Source: Stichopus chloronotus (taxonomy: Eukaryota > Echinodermata > Holothuroidea > Aspidochirotida > Stichopodidae). From it: a stretch of 64,000 bases of DNA. Below the pieces are notes generated by a model. The model did not search any database, had not been told where the DNA came from, and saw only the letters and a list, made by a program, of their open reading frames with translations. The position numbers and the translations under genes were made by a program. Location: NCBI GenBank assembly GCA_021234535.1, contig CM037829.1:33665976-33729975 (forward strand), written 5' to 3'. Numbering within the stretch: position 1 is the stretch's first letter; every line of letters starts with the position of its first letter. Positions 49,545 to 61,227 of the stretch are shown in pieces.

Positions 49545-52500
49545 TACTTTACCATCTAACTGTACCATCATTTTGTAATTCTGGTTCATGTTGGTTATTT
49601 TGGTATGACTGATGAAAAACTTTTTTCATTTTTTCATTGCATCGCATATCGGTTTCAAATTTATTAGAACCATGAAAGTACGATCTTTGTTTCCATTTTT
49701 CGACCAGCTGCAATTGAATCAAATTGATATGAAGTATGTGCCACAAGTGTAAATGTTACTAACCAATCAACTCGTGCCAAAAGGCAAAATTGGCATGCTA
49801 CTTAAATCTGTAGTTAAAACAAACTCTGTATCAGAGTGAAGATAAATTGAGGGTACCGTAGTCAGCTGTCCATTTTAATCAGCTGTCCATTTTACTCAGC
49901 CTAAAAGAGCTTTTACTGTCAGAAAATGTAAAAAGTATGAAAGGAGTCTGTTAGGGGAGATACATCCTTGGAAAAATGGTAGGAAACATCTCAGATTATG
50001 TTCGTTTGAATGTTTGTTAATGTCCATCTGTTCTTGATTTCTGTTTTGTTTCAGTCAATGTTGCCATGTGTCACCCAAAATTTCATCGTCATTAGTCCAA
50101 GAACGCTGCAGCTCTGTTTATTGAATCAGGCCTTTCTTGGCATGTTGTACTTTTGATTGTGGGAACTGGGGATTGTGTCTTACTCCTTTTTTTAAGCGCT
50201 ACCGTTTCGTAGGCGGCTGTTCGAGATGGTTCGCAGGGATGGGGGATCTGAGATGACGGATCGGTCATCTGCATTTCACCTGCGTAGTCCTGCGGTCATC
50301 TCAATTTTGCTAATGAAATTGTTCTTGTAATCATCATTGTATTCTTTCTGCATCTGTCCATGGTCACAGCACACTGTCATCTGTTTGGACACCAAAAAAG
50401 TTTGCTTTTTGTTCCACCTCTTATTACTCGTATGTCAAACTTGTTTTGTTACTTACTATCAAAACGCCTATTTTGTTTTTCACGATTAACTGTTTGCGTC
50501 AACTTTACATGTCCTATATGTTGATGTTGATAATCTACAGTAGTAATATCAAAGATGGTTTCACACTCTGCTTTGTGATCACTTCTGAATGCATAGCAGT
50601 CAAATGAAAGTCACTATATTTCTTTCTTTCTTTTTTATTCATTCATCTTTAATTCGTTAATCTTTAATTCGTTCGTGTAACGTGCACTATGCTTTTAGGA
50701 TCAATACCAACAAGGAACCAAAATACTTCAATTTCAAATTTGTAGGTCATTATTAGGGAAGTTTTCAGTACAGTCAGTAATTTTTTCTCAGCAGTTTGTA
50801 AAAAGATAAAAATGACATAAACAGAGAAAGGAGCATCACAGAGGAAAGCTTGGAATGGCTTTGAACCAAAAGTTTTTGAATTTAGAAATGTTAAAGGCAT
50901 AGATGTAGGTAATTGTCATTACAAAGAACGACTTTGAATGTTGTGATTTTGTTGCATCAGCAATTGGAGCAGCCTCTCCTGGTAACAATCCGCATATACA
51001 TTCAAGAAGTAAGAGTGTGGATGATGCAATCGAACAATCGACTGTCAGGCCCCGGATGTAGATCTAGAATGCAGCAAAATATCGGTTATGTTGAAGAAGA
51101 AAAAATCCAGTCGTAAGGGGAAATCTTGAAATAACTTGAAATCGCAATCTGACACAGATGCCTTTTGCTCCTCGTCGGCCTTTCATGTAAATTTCAGTAT
51201 GCAAGAATTTTGCATCTTGGTCTGAAGTATTTTCTTGTGAAATTTTGGGACTTCACTAGCACTCTTTTTTGTCATTGGAAGTTCACCAAAATAGGAGAAG
51301 TTTCATGGGGCCATGATGCTGCTGCTTTTTGAACCATGGGGGGGGGGGAGGGGGGAGGGGGAAGGAATTTGGAGACAGATGGGGAAGAAAGGGTTATCAG
51401 GGTCACTGACATTTCTGAACTCAGAGGTGGGGCTTCTTGAATAGCTGTTGATAACTAGCTTTTAACGGTCTAGAACAAATGAACTGCCGAGGGAAGGATG
51501 AGGTAGTTTTTCACACACGCATGTGGTTAGGCTTGCTTAGCATTTAAGTTTTTTCTCATGTAATTTCAAACCGTACAAGAAAACAATTACCTGCAGTGGA
51601 AATTCGGCAGAGTTATGGGAAGAAGACCCGAGATTGGACATAGCAAAAAAAAATTTTTCTTCTTCGTTGTTTCTTGTTTTAGTTGTTCCTTTTTATGCCT
51701 TTAAATTGCACTTAAGGAGAGTCTGATCTGAACATAATGTGTGATTAAAAGTATATGTTTGAATATGTATGCACCAGTGCTAAAGGTGGTGTAGGCCTCT
51801 TACTACAGTACTCTCACCAGATGTATTTATGGCATTAAATACATTTGTAATATCTCAAAGTGAGCCAGCCTGTATATCACGGTGAGGAATTTCCTGTAAG
51901 TTGGGGGAGCAATCAAAGATTAAGTGCAATCTGCTTAGCTTGATTACTTTTGAGTCATGTCGTGTACTTTTAATCATGAAGGTCTTGCTTGATTACCAGC
52001 TGAGGTGTCTTAATGAAACCTTTAATTGTGTTAGTGTCAAAGAATTTACGAAATATACTTTTAAAGTTGTAGTAGTTACTTCTCTATCTTTTGGAAGTCT
52101 TCTTTCTTGAAATAATTAATTGCTAATGTGTGTCTATATGCTTGTATGCAAGTGATGGAATGCAGGGCATTTTTAAACAAATTTGTAGCAGAGGCCATTT
52201 AATGAAAGGTACCACCTAATCCATTGTTTGGCGCTAGCAGGACTATGCGAGTGGGGCACCATGATCGGTTGGGGTGCAACCCCCATATGGTCATGCCATA
52301 TACACCACCCTTGAAACACGGATCTCATATATGCAAATTCGCAGTAAATTAGAAAAAAATCAGTTTAAAAGGTGGCAATACATATCAGATATGGGTTGAG
52401 ATAATCATTATACATAGGCTACTCTTTCGCTAATCCTTGAAGCACTTGGCAAACATTGGGAGGACACTGTACGTACCTTAACCCCCAGTTTTGGTTGCAT

Positions 52501-53249
52501 AGCTTCCAACCCCCCCCCCCCCCCTTCGCCACTGGTTGATCTACAGTCTGTCACATATTAATATACCTTATGGAATTTTAATTACATTTTAAAACAGTTC
52601 CATTGCCCCATAAATTCCCTCTCCCCTCAAAAAAACAAATGTTAGGAAACTACTATTTGGTAACATTGCAAACAAGCCTAAGCGAAGTATTTTAGGTCTC
52701 AAGGCATGGGAGGTATGTTCTCCGGTCATTTGCTGCCATCATTATGTGCGCTACATGACAAAGGGACAACTTGATTACTGTTTACACAAGTACTGTAATG
52801 GCAATTAAACCCCAAGCATGATTACGGCACTGACGGCATCCCATCTTTTGCTACTTGAAAAGTTAAACGTTATCGTCCATGTTCGTGATATTCAGTGAAA
52901 AATGGAAGTTTTACTTATGAGAGATTGCCAGGAACTGTCATCAGACACAGGACATGTTTTGTAGACAACAGCCGGTCTGTTGTCATTTTGTTCCATATTA
53001 CAACAACCGGTATAATGCAGGCTTATTCATTTCTTCTGTCAAGTTTTGTACTTGGATTGAAGTAACAATGGGTTTCAGATGTAAGTCATGTTTCCATCAA
53101 GTCATTATTGTGGTGAATAAAGAGTAGCTAGAGAGCAGACACCAGAACCGCTGTACCTTGCTGGCAGAGGGCAGTATTGAATTTGGCTCTGAGCGCCAGG
53201 TCTTGTCCGACAGCCTGATACACTATCATATTGCATGGACACTGATCTG
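49545..53249. other. Gene-poor region downstream of LITAF gene
   Basis: No gene is recognised. It contains a G-rich tract at 51339-51361, a C15 run at 52510-52524 and weakly T-rich sequence. Part may be an alternative longer 3' UTR. Confidence 0.45.
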
Positions 53250-53253
53250 TAAA
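53250..53253. repeat. Left target-site duplication of foldback element
   Basis: TAAA lies immediately before the inverted repeat and is matched by TAAA at 53955-53958. Confidence 0.55.
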
Positions 53254-53389
53254 CTATCGTGGCCCTGAAGGGACATTTCGAGATTTCGATATTTCGACTT
53301 TTTCGTTTCGATATTTCCATATTTCGACTTTTTTCGTTTCGATGTTTCGACATTTCGATATTTCCATATTTCGACTTTTTCGTTTCGAT
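53254..53389. repeat. Left arm of foldback element
   Basis: 136 bases, starting CTATCGTGGCCCTGAAGGG and continuing into TTTCG-containing short repeats. It is the reverse complement of the right arm apart from indels of whole repeat words. Confidence 0.88.
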
Positions 53390-53792
53390 GGACAAGGCAT
53401 ACATATGGCTTGGTAGGCTTATATTGTACAGCTGTTGCTGTTTACAGTGGCACCCATTAGCCAAAGCTAGGCTATGGGGAGTATGGGGCCCCTGGCCTGG
53501 GTTTGCCCGACATTTAATTGGCGTTTAATGCGCATCATCATTCATTCTTACTTTACGATGGTGGTTTTCTGTTTGGCCTTCTGTGGCGTTATCCTCTGCC
53601 ATTTTGCCAAGTGAGAAGCAGTTGGCCTAATGTACTGCATGAGTTGGTTTGACCCAAAGAACTAGATCGAATTCTTTGGTTTGACCCAATGTACACAGAA
53701 CACAGTAATACAGTAGGCATGGGCAAAGACCGCAATATGATATGCAGTTAACTAAGCTGCGCAGGCCTATAGCACGGGTCTTTCAACTCCTT

Positions 53793-53954
53793 GAAACGAA
53801 AAAGTCGAAATATGGAAATATCGAAATGTCGAAACATCGAAATATCGAAACGAAAAAGTCGAAATATGGAAATATGGAAACGAAAAAGTCGAAATATGGA
53901 AACGAAAAAGTCGAAAAATCGAAATCTCGAAATGTCCCTTCAGGGCCACGATAG
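53793..53954. repeat. Right arm of foldback element
   Basis: 162 bases of GAAACGAAAAAGTC, GAAATATG and GAAATATC words ending CCCTTCAGGGCCACGATAG, the exact complement of the left tip. Confidence 0.88.
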
Positions 53955-53958
53955 TAAA

Positions 53959-56900
53959 CGGCACCGTTGTAAACTTTTCATTATTTACACGGTCGCCTTT
54001 GCCCTCTTCTCTGTGTAACTTGCCCCTAGCAGCCCCTTACATGCCCTGAACGTACCCCATAATAATTCTTAATAACCAATTATTAATTTGTAATTACGAA
54101 TTAGTAAACCATGATATTTTTTTTTCGTTTGGACTTAATGGGCATCGCCTTTTGTCGGATGAATTACGATTCCTGGCTCAAAATGCAGACATCGTACTTT
54201 GAAGTCCAAGGTAGTATTGGTTTGGAGACCAATTTATCTTCCATTGTGGTAGAGTTCATCTGTTCGGTCATTTGGGTTACAAATCCGCAAAGATCAAAAA
54301 CAAAGATGACTTAATTGCAAAGACTTTATCCCATTTTCCTGTTACCCCAACCTCTGCATTGGATTTGTGCCACATATATACCATCTCAAATAGACCAGAA
54401 GCCAAGGAATGCAAATAATGAGAAAATGCAGTTAAAACAAATTTCGATTATTAAAAAGGGATGAAAGCGGAGAAACATGCAAGGTGGAAGATTTTACTGA
54501 AAAGCTGGCTAATCAAGAGAAGAAATGAAGACCAATTTAATGAGATTAAACTTCAGACACATCTGGCTTGACAAAGAGAGATTGCGTATCTCTTAATTTA
54601 GAGCTGTAGGTCACTGGACTGGGGGATGCAACTTATTATCCAAAATCACCATCTAAAAATAGAAACTACACTTAGCTGTGATAAGAGGTACGAATAAGGA
54701 AAGTAATCCAACAATGCAGAGGAGCTTATGGCGAGATGGCAACATTAATCACTGATTTCCAAAATGGTAGGAAGCATCTGAGCGGTTTGATACAAAAAGT
54801 CAGCCAGACAAGATGAAACTGATTTTCAAGCAACTCTGTCACTCATGCCAAAGAAATGATAATGAAAGCTAATAAAAACGACGAGGAATCAGCAGAACGA
54901 AGAGATAAGTGTCAACAGGGGGAAGGTGAGGTGTCACATACTCACATATATGAATCAGATATAAGATAACTGGAAGTGAGAAAACTGACACCAAAACAAG
55001 TGAAACTTTGGGTATAATCAGGTTAGCTAGCAAATGACATTTTTTTTCCCATTGGTTTGTAGTTGTTTTAAAGTGAATAAGACAAAAGGGATGAATTTTA
55101 TATAGACATAGAACACACTATATTTTACCATTAGAGGTATAACTTCAATATCAACCTTCATAGTGAATCTAGTTTGTTTTTCAAATGACTATAGGTTGAT
55201 AGTAATATATATTCTGTTTTTGATAGTAAATCATTAAAACAATGGCAAAAATAGTATTGACTTTCAATGGTACAATAAAATAATACGTTATTTTACACTC
55301 CCTAATGCACAATGTATTATGGCCGAGCATATACAGTAGTGTCCTCCTCTTCCTGATTAAATCGTACAACTTTTGTAATTGTCTTCGGTAACTTTGAAAA
55401 AGCAAAGGGATCGCTAAAATTGACTGTGGAAAGTTGAGGAGAAAGTTTTTCAGATCAATGAGATATGAAGCTGTCTTTCAGCGCTCTTCTTAACTCATCA
55501 TATAGTTCTAAAAACGAATAAATATTCTTCAACGGGAGGGTCTCCCAACTATGAACATTATTTACCATCCTTGAGCGATATTTTACGAATCTTGAAAAAT
55601 CAAGTTTCCATTTTCATTATACATCCAGGAAAGGTACAGACAGAAACTTATGAAAAGCGAGAAAGCACAAAGTATGTGGATTATGATACATAAGCAAAAG
55701 CTGCAAATGCATATTAATGTAATGAATGGCAATCAAAAAGCTTACAAAAATTCGATGTAGGAGAAATTTCATTGAGAGTAAATCATAAACAGTTTCGAAT
55801 AAACGCGAACAAAGTAAACTATGATAAAAAGTATACTCACCGCCGAATTGGTTCCTCTTTCCTGTATCACGGAGTAATACTGTTACAGTGTTTTGTATGA
55901 CGTTGTACGTGGATATCGTTTCTAAGTGCAAGCAACAATGTAACTACAGATCTAGGCCTAATTTTCATCCGAAGTTGAAAGTACTTTGCCCACAAACACG
56001 GCTCTTAATACACCTTATTTCGCGCCTCCTGTCCACCACCTAGTCCATGGAAGCTCCCATATAGTTTCACCAACATAAGAGTACAGGAACGAAAATTTGC
56101 ATCTACACGTATTTGGGGTTTGAGGAAAACAAGACCTGATAGTGATGTGAGATGCCATTGCTACAAAGTTGAGATGATAATGAAATAAAATTATTACAGT
56201 ACTGCACCCAGCGGTTGAAATGTTTATCTATATAGCACACCAGTGCAAATCAATTGAGAAATTCGTTTGTAGTATTGTACTTAATGTCAACTAAAGTCGA
56301 AGCTTCGCGAAGTGAAAAAAGAAAAAGAAAAACAGAAATCAAGAGTTACAGTAAGCTGCAAATCGACTTTTATTGATCAATCTTCGTTGCAAAGAAGCAC
56401 TTCTTCAAAGTTCCAAAAGTAATTTGTGATGTGAAACTTTTGTTCTGTGAAATTTGGTTGGGTCAATATCGTCACGTAACCTTGAGAATATGATTATAGC
56501 ATAATACTCAATAAGATATTAGCAATGCCATATATCTGTTAAGAAAATAAAATTGGACTGGTATTCAACCATTCATAATGTCGAGGGGTCAGTTAGTCAC
56601 ATATATCTCATTACAACAAATTTTGTTAGATTGTTTTGCATATGATATGTTGTTACTGTATATACACTGTTTAAAATGTAAATTGCAAAATGTAAATTTA
56701 CATAAAATAAAATAAACAAATACAAAAGAAATACAGAAATGTTCTGGTAATTAGCTTCAAGACAATTTCTGTAATCCTTATTTATTTCCTTTGTTTTATT
56801 TTCTGTAAATTTAGAGACATTTCCCACAGTGTAGCGTAAATAATAAACAATGTATCAAAAAATTACGTTATTAACTTTTTCTTGAAATGTATTTCTGCCA

Positions 56901-57199
56901 CTTTCACAGAAAGTGAATAAATTTTACTTTTTATATACACGAATGTGTCCAAAATTTATGCGATTTATCACCCCCTTAAAACACAAACAGCATCGCACAT
57001 CGGAAAAAAAAATAAATGCAAATTGACGAATGAAACCGAACGAAATGTGTTTGCAACACAGAAGAATATATAACTTTGAAAGAAATTATCTTTTTATCCC
57101 GTGAATATAAACTGACTAATATGGTTTGAGGAGGCAAACAACGTGGGCCCTTATACTATGGCTCTTGGTTTTCCACGTCTTGCAAGAATAGAATTGTTA
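53959..57199. other. No gene firmly recognised
   Basis: AT-rich sequence between the foldback element and the lectin gene. One possible minus-strand exon (55841-55921) is listed separately. Otherwise no frame has a recognisable motif. Confidence 0.45.
55841..55921 (-). other. Candidate orphan exon with strong donor
   Basis: On the minus strand an acceptor-like TTGCTTGCACTTAG precedes 81 open bases that end at a near-consensus donor (GGCG|GTGAGT). The open frame reads STYNVIQNTVTVLLRDTGKR, with no family recognised. The length is a multiple of three. No partner exon was found, so it may be chance. Confidence 0.18.
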
Positions 57200-57205
57200 T
57201 TTATT
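57200..57205 (-). terminator. Polyadenylation signal for the C-type lectin gene
   Basis: TTTATT on the plus strand reads AATAAA on the minus strand, about 213 bases after the lectin stop codon. This is a plausible 3' UTR length. Confidence 0.5.
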
Positions 57206-57417
57206 GCATTAAATCTTTTCCTCCCTTAGCTTTCTCATTGAATGAAGTATGACGTGTTATTATGTCATAACGTATCTCTCATCACGTTACTTCGTAACTA
57301 TAGCCTCTTTCTCCTTTTATACATTTCTCTTATTTCGAAGGTGTCAGTTGTGAAAGTTTTCTTACACTTTACTGTTTTGTTAGTTTAATTTAGTCAACTT
57401 TTCACACCGGTGTGCTT

Positions 57418-57565
57418 TTACGAAGTTTCGTATCCAGGTCGTTGGCATAAGATATTATAAGTCTCATGGCACTGTTTATCCTCTAACATCCAAGAGTCGG
57501 AATAGAAGGAACCAACACAATCTTGAATTCCCGGTCGATCGTTTGGTTGCCCTGAGTGCCAAGCA
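57418..57565 (-). CDS. C-type lectin gene, last coding exon
   Basis: Acceptor CTTATTTTCAG. Encodes residues 168-216, containing AWHSGQPND, QDCV, DSWMLEDKQC and NILCQ, then TAA at 57420-57418. This is the C-terminal half of a CTLD with the long-loop sugar/calcium motif and three of the four conserved cysteines. Confidence 0.92.
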
Positions 57566-60500
57566 CTGAAAATAAGGAATAATCGAATGTTAAGTATATT
57601 TTTATATATTACATCAATTCAAATATATATTTAATGTAACTGTATAGACTTAAATGATGAACTGCATAACAACAGGACTACGTGGAAAAATAGCTGGATC
57701 TCGAAAGTGATACCAATAAAGTCAAAGGTTTCAACAAAGAAATATTCTAAAAGAATATTTGAAGCTTTTCAGCGTATTTTTCAATGCTTAATATCAGAGG
57801 TGACAAGAAAAACACCGACGTGGAAGTACTAAACCCAATGGCGTAGCTACTGATGGAGGGTGGAGGGGGAGGGGGAAGGGGGAGGGAGGAGGGGGAGGTG
57901 GGCGGGGCTACGCCCTGCCTTGGCCTTGCTCACAGTTACAGATGGCAAAGGCGATTGTCTTAAGTCCTTAAGGAGGATTATTTGGAACAGACGCGGACGC
58001 GTTCACGGTATCGCATAACAAAATAAACAAAATGAATATTCATGACATAACTGACTTAGTAGTGTATCGACGACCGATGCATCAGTTTCTGATTGGCCAC
58101 TGCGGTCAAAGTGAATGGAATTCATGATACCATCCTCATTACCAAATTAATGGTGCCCATATTTGATACTTTATGGTCTCTTTTATATGGTAACATTAAT
58201 TCGAATAGCCCTCATTGTATCATTATAAATGTGAACCAAGTTGGCGGATTCACATTTGTTGGTGGAAGAACGGTAAGTTCTTGACGAATGCCAGTGAAAA
58301 ATCTGCACTGGTATTGTTTGATTTAGATTCCATTTAAGCCACGATACTTTCGAATGAAAGGTTGAAAATTGACCCCATAATGTTACTGTTCATTCAACTT
58401 CATCATACCATTAATTTAAATACATGGTACTATCATTTTAAGTCGATTATATGGTAGCAATAGTTCTCATTAATTAACGTAGGGGAGAGGGAACTCAATA
58501 TTGTGAGAAAAGTGAGTTGCTATGAAAATGATTTTGCTTCCGAAGGTATGGTGCCATGAAATCTCTGTCTTCCTCCGTTGTCGCCAACCCGACATCGTTC
58601 AGTGCAGTACACCATACCCCCCCCCCCCCATTCGCCACCTCCGTCGTGCCAATGTCACCCTCTCGTATACCTACCTGTCCGTCTCATTGAATGGTCGGCC
58701 GTCCATCCATTCGAAGAACTCACGGTGTGTTGCATTTCGTACGATGCCAATCCATAGATTTCTCTCTCTGTTGCGGACTACGTCCATTATGAGCTTAATT
58801 TGACTCTATACACATGCGTGTCGTGTGAAAAGAAAGAGAGAAAATAAAAACTCAGTGGTCATACACATCAGACAGTGGTGGAACACGTGACCTGCAAATG
58901 ACGTGTCAAGACATATTACGAAGACCGCCAACTACCTTCTGCTTAGGCTTCACTTTTCTCTCAAGTCCAAACTGTTTTAAACCTTAAAGACCTACAAACA
59001 CTTCGGATTATTTTGTTTGGTCTCCCATACTCTCCTCAATGTTGATTTCAATAACTATATGTCTCGTAAGTTCGCAGTACCAAAGATAAATGCTTAAAAT
59101 GCTTCACAATAAACCACAATGACATTGGCTTAGTGGTGAAGTAAGGTTTTATAAAGGGACACATTGAGTTGGTTCACGTGGAAACTTCAAACCCAGATGG
59201 GCATTACAAATGTATGTTGATGGTAGATGGTAGATGTTGATGGTAGATGGTCAAACTATAGAGATTCTGAACATCTGACATTCAACTGAAACAACGATGA
59301 TAGGGTAATTGCCAGACGCTTTTTACCACAACGTAATAAACATACGTGACCCCTGTTCGCAAATAAAGCTACAATTTCTCATATTTTTAGAAATCATAGC
59401 AATAGATACATGGCCAATGTGAGCAATTAGCGGTATTGGCATGACATTGCTTCCTTCAAACTTGTCACAACCAAAACCGGAATCAATCAATAAGCCCATT
59501 TAAAGTTGAAGAAGTAGTCGAACCATTTCCTTTGGCTTAGCCCTTTTATACTGTTTCTATAGTTCATTACATTACACGTGACTTCTACATAGTTACTGTC
59601 TGGATGACTCACGGGGGAGAGGAGGGGTAACTCGGGGGGGGGGGGTTGACTCTCGAGCTCAAAAGGTTCTTAAAAACACGTTGAATTAATGTGAAGAAAT
59701 TCAAGAACTTGATTACCGCTACGTGAATTGTGGGATAACTTGCTAAGCATTTGATTCCTATATAAATTAAGATACAATAAACATTTTACATTACCTCGAA
59801 TTAATTGACTCGGCTGTTCACTGTTGTAGGTTAAATCCAACTATTTGCCTTATCATTGATTTTAATCTGTCATCGTCACCACGAAGTATCAAATTCAATT
59901 GACCAAAACTTGACATTAAGTAGGTAAAATCATGTACGATTACCACCAAATCCGTTGTATTTAGTACAATCACATCTCCTCCACAGTTCTGGCAGACCAC
60001 TCTGGAACTCTGGAAAGTCCTCGACCCGTCTGGTATCATGTACTCCCCGGTTATATTCTCTACCGCCATCCAAGTGTTACAAGCTTAAAAGGAGACGAGG
60101 ATTGTAAATGTTAATCACACTAACTTAGACAAATTGTCAGAATCGTACATGTGAATCATGGAGAAGAGGGGACACGTCTACTCACTTTTTTGGAAGCAGA
60201 GGACATTTCAAATAGTACCCCAGTCCAATTTTTCAAAATAAATGAAATCTAAACATGGTGATGAATGGCTAAAACACACGGTATGGAATAGGCCTATTGA
60301 ACGCAAATGACATGCCATAGCCTACATAGATTGCGAATTGACACACTGTTTTAAAAGTTAAATTGTGAACATATATTGCACCATCTGCCATGTGGACACT
60401 TTCAAATTTCATTTTTTTCTCAAAGGGGAGGGGAACCCTTCTCTAAGACCCTTCCCCCAAGACGGCGGGAATGGTGAGAAGTCCACCCACCTTGGGAGAT

Positions 60501-61227
60501 GAATCCACATCCCTTTGTTTCCAGTCGTACTCCCCCCCCCCCCCCCCCCCATGATTCTCCCCTCCACATTGAACACTGGATCTATACAACTACGTTATCC
60601 CTTCTGTTCGGTTGTTTTTTGTAAACGATTTGTGGCAACCGCTCACATTTGCATTCATATTCCGCAGATTTCTCGTCGAGTAGGAAAGCGTCTGATTCTC
60701 GCTTGATGAAGATGGAGGAGCAAGAACAAGGTTCTGTTGTGGTGTCCGCTTGAAGACTCGTGATCTGCTCAAACGACAATGGAGGGCAACTTCCTGAGTA
60801 TAAGAAAATAGAATGTATTTGTGGGTGCTTTCCCAACAAAAATCACATCCCATTAGCATGTTCCGTTCGGAAGTGATGTATTCTTAAAGAAATATCTATT
60901 TCAAAATGGTACAATGAATTATGGGAAATTTGTGATGTCAAACAGGCACAACTACGTAAATATCATTTGTATTTCTTTATTATACCATGACAAAAAAAAG
61001 AAAGAAAAGCATTCTTCACTTCTACAATGTTTTGTCATGTCCTACAATTCATTTTTCTTTTTGGAGAAAGTATAACTTAACATCAGAATCACTTTAAAAA
61101 CCATCCGGAAGCATCCAGAAGTTTCACATTATTGAAACTTACCTTTTGCGGCTCTCCAACTAGTAAACAAAGCGAAAACAGAAAAGATTGACAACGATTT
61201 AGTCACAACTACGTAAAAATATGCCAT
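57418..61227 (-). CDS. Secreted C-type lectin domain protein, five coding exons
   Basis: This encodes a secreted carbohydrate-recognition-type protein. Coding exons in transcription order are 61227-61143, 60793-60647, 60083-59944, 58805-58675 and 57565-57418. All introns are GT-AG and the phases join to 216 residues. Residues 1 to about 28 form a hydrophobic signal peptide (VVVTKSLSIFSVFALFTSW). Residues 29-79 are a short Cys-containing linker (Cys31, 51, 53, 76, 79). The C-type lectin domain follows, with VVCQNCGGDVIVLN (108-119), the hallmark NLWIGI (140-145), FFEWMDG, GQPND (173-177), QDCV (182-185) and NILCQ at the end. The four conserved CTLD cysteines are Cys108, 184, 200 and 208. The usual WND calcium motif is replaced by SWMLED. 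Four N-glycosylation sequons lie at Asn87, 119, 148 and 164. Echinoderm CTLs of this kind act in innate immunity or biomineralisation; the role here is unknown. The exon 3 donor could shift by one to three codons. Confidence 0.88.
57855..57907. repeat. G-rich tract in lectin intron 4
   Basis: More than ten runs of three to five G separated by single A or T bases. The plus strand could form a G-quadruplex. On the lectin transcript (minus strand) the tract is C-rich and pyrimidine-rich. Confidence 0.75.
58675..58805 (-). CDS. C-type lectin gene, coding exon 4
   Basis: Acceptor GTGTATAG (an alternative is TTAAG, 12 bases further in, same frame). Donor GACAG|GTAGGT. Encodes residues 125-167 with NLWIGI and FFEWMDGRPF, the central CTLD core. 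Confidence 0.88.
59944..60083 (-). CDS. C-type lectin gene, coding exon 3
   Basis: Acceptor TCCTTTTAAG. Encodes residues 78-124 with SSRVVCQNCGGDVIVLN. The donor is placed at GTG|GTAATC; neighbouring GTs (GTGGTA and GTACAT) are in the same phase. Reading on without splicing reaches a stop at 59818. Confidence 0.8.
60647..60793 (-). CDS. C-type lectin gene, coding exon 2
   Basis: Acceptor CTTATACTCAG, donor CAAAT|GTGAGC. Encodes residues 29-77, a linker with three Cys in PCSC and ECK contexts. Without this splice the frame meets a stop soon after, so the donor is supported by phase agreement with exon 3. Confidence 0.82.
61143..61227 (-). CDS. C-type lectin gene, coding exon 1 (signal peptide)
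   Basis: Starts ATG GCA TAT TTT and encodes MAYFYVVV..., a signal peptide ending around TSWRAAK. Donor AAAAG|GTAAGT is consensus. A TATATATAG word lies 20-30 bases upstream of the ATG on the minus strand and a second AT-rich box (AAATATATG) further up. Either might be the TATA box if the 5' UTR is very short. Confidence 0.87.

Larger units (their letters stand above)
53254..53954. mobile_element. Foldback-type element with minisatellite arms
   Basis: A 701-bp element is bounded by long inverted arms (53254-53389 and 53793-53954). The outermost part is a unique inverted sequence, CTATCGTGGCCCTGAAGGG, followed by ACATTTCGAGATTTCGAT. Inward the arms are built from short repeats of TTTCGACTTTTTCGTTTC, TTTCCATA and GATATTTCGA (and their complements on the right). 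The right arm carries about 26 more bases of repeat than the left. A roughly 400-bp unique spacer lies between. TAAA flanks both ends. Long inverted arms made of internal tandem repeats are the defining layout of foldback elements (Drosophila FB, sea urchin TU). No transposase is encoded. Short frames through the arms are repeat artefacts. Confidence 0.82.

Noticed and set aside
53105..54018. Frames rich in SRNMEISK or FRYFDIS repeats
   Set aside because: They are translations of the foldback element arms in both directions, not proteins.
59818..60069. Reading the lectin exon 3 frame as a complete 83-residue protein
   Set aside because: The CTLD would be cut before its WIG core. Splicing at the in-phase donor near 59944 joins the following two exons perfectly, which is far more convincing.
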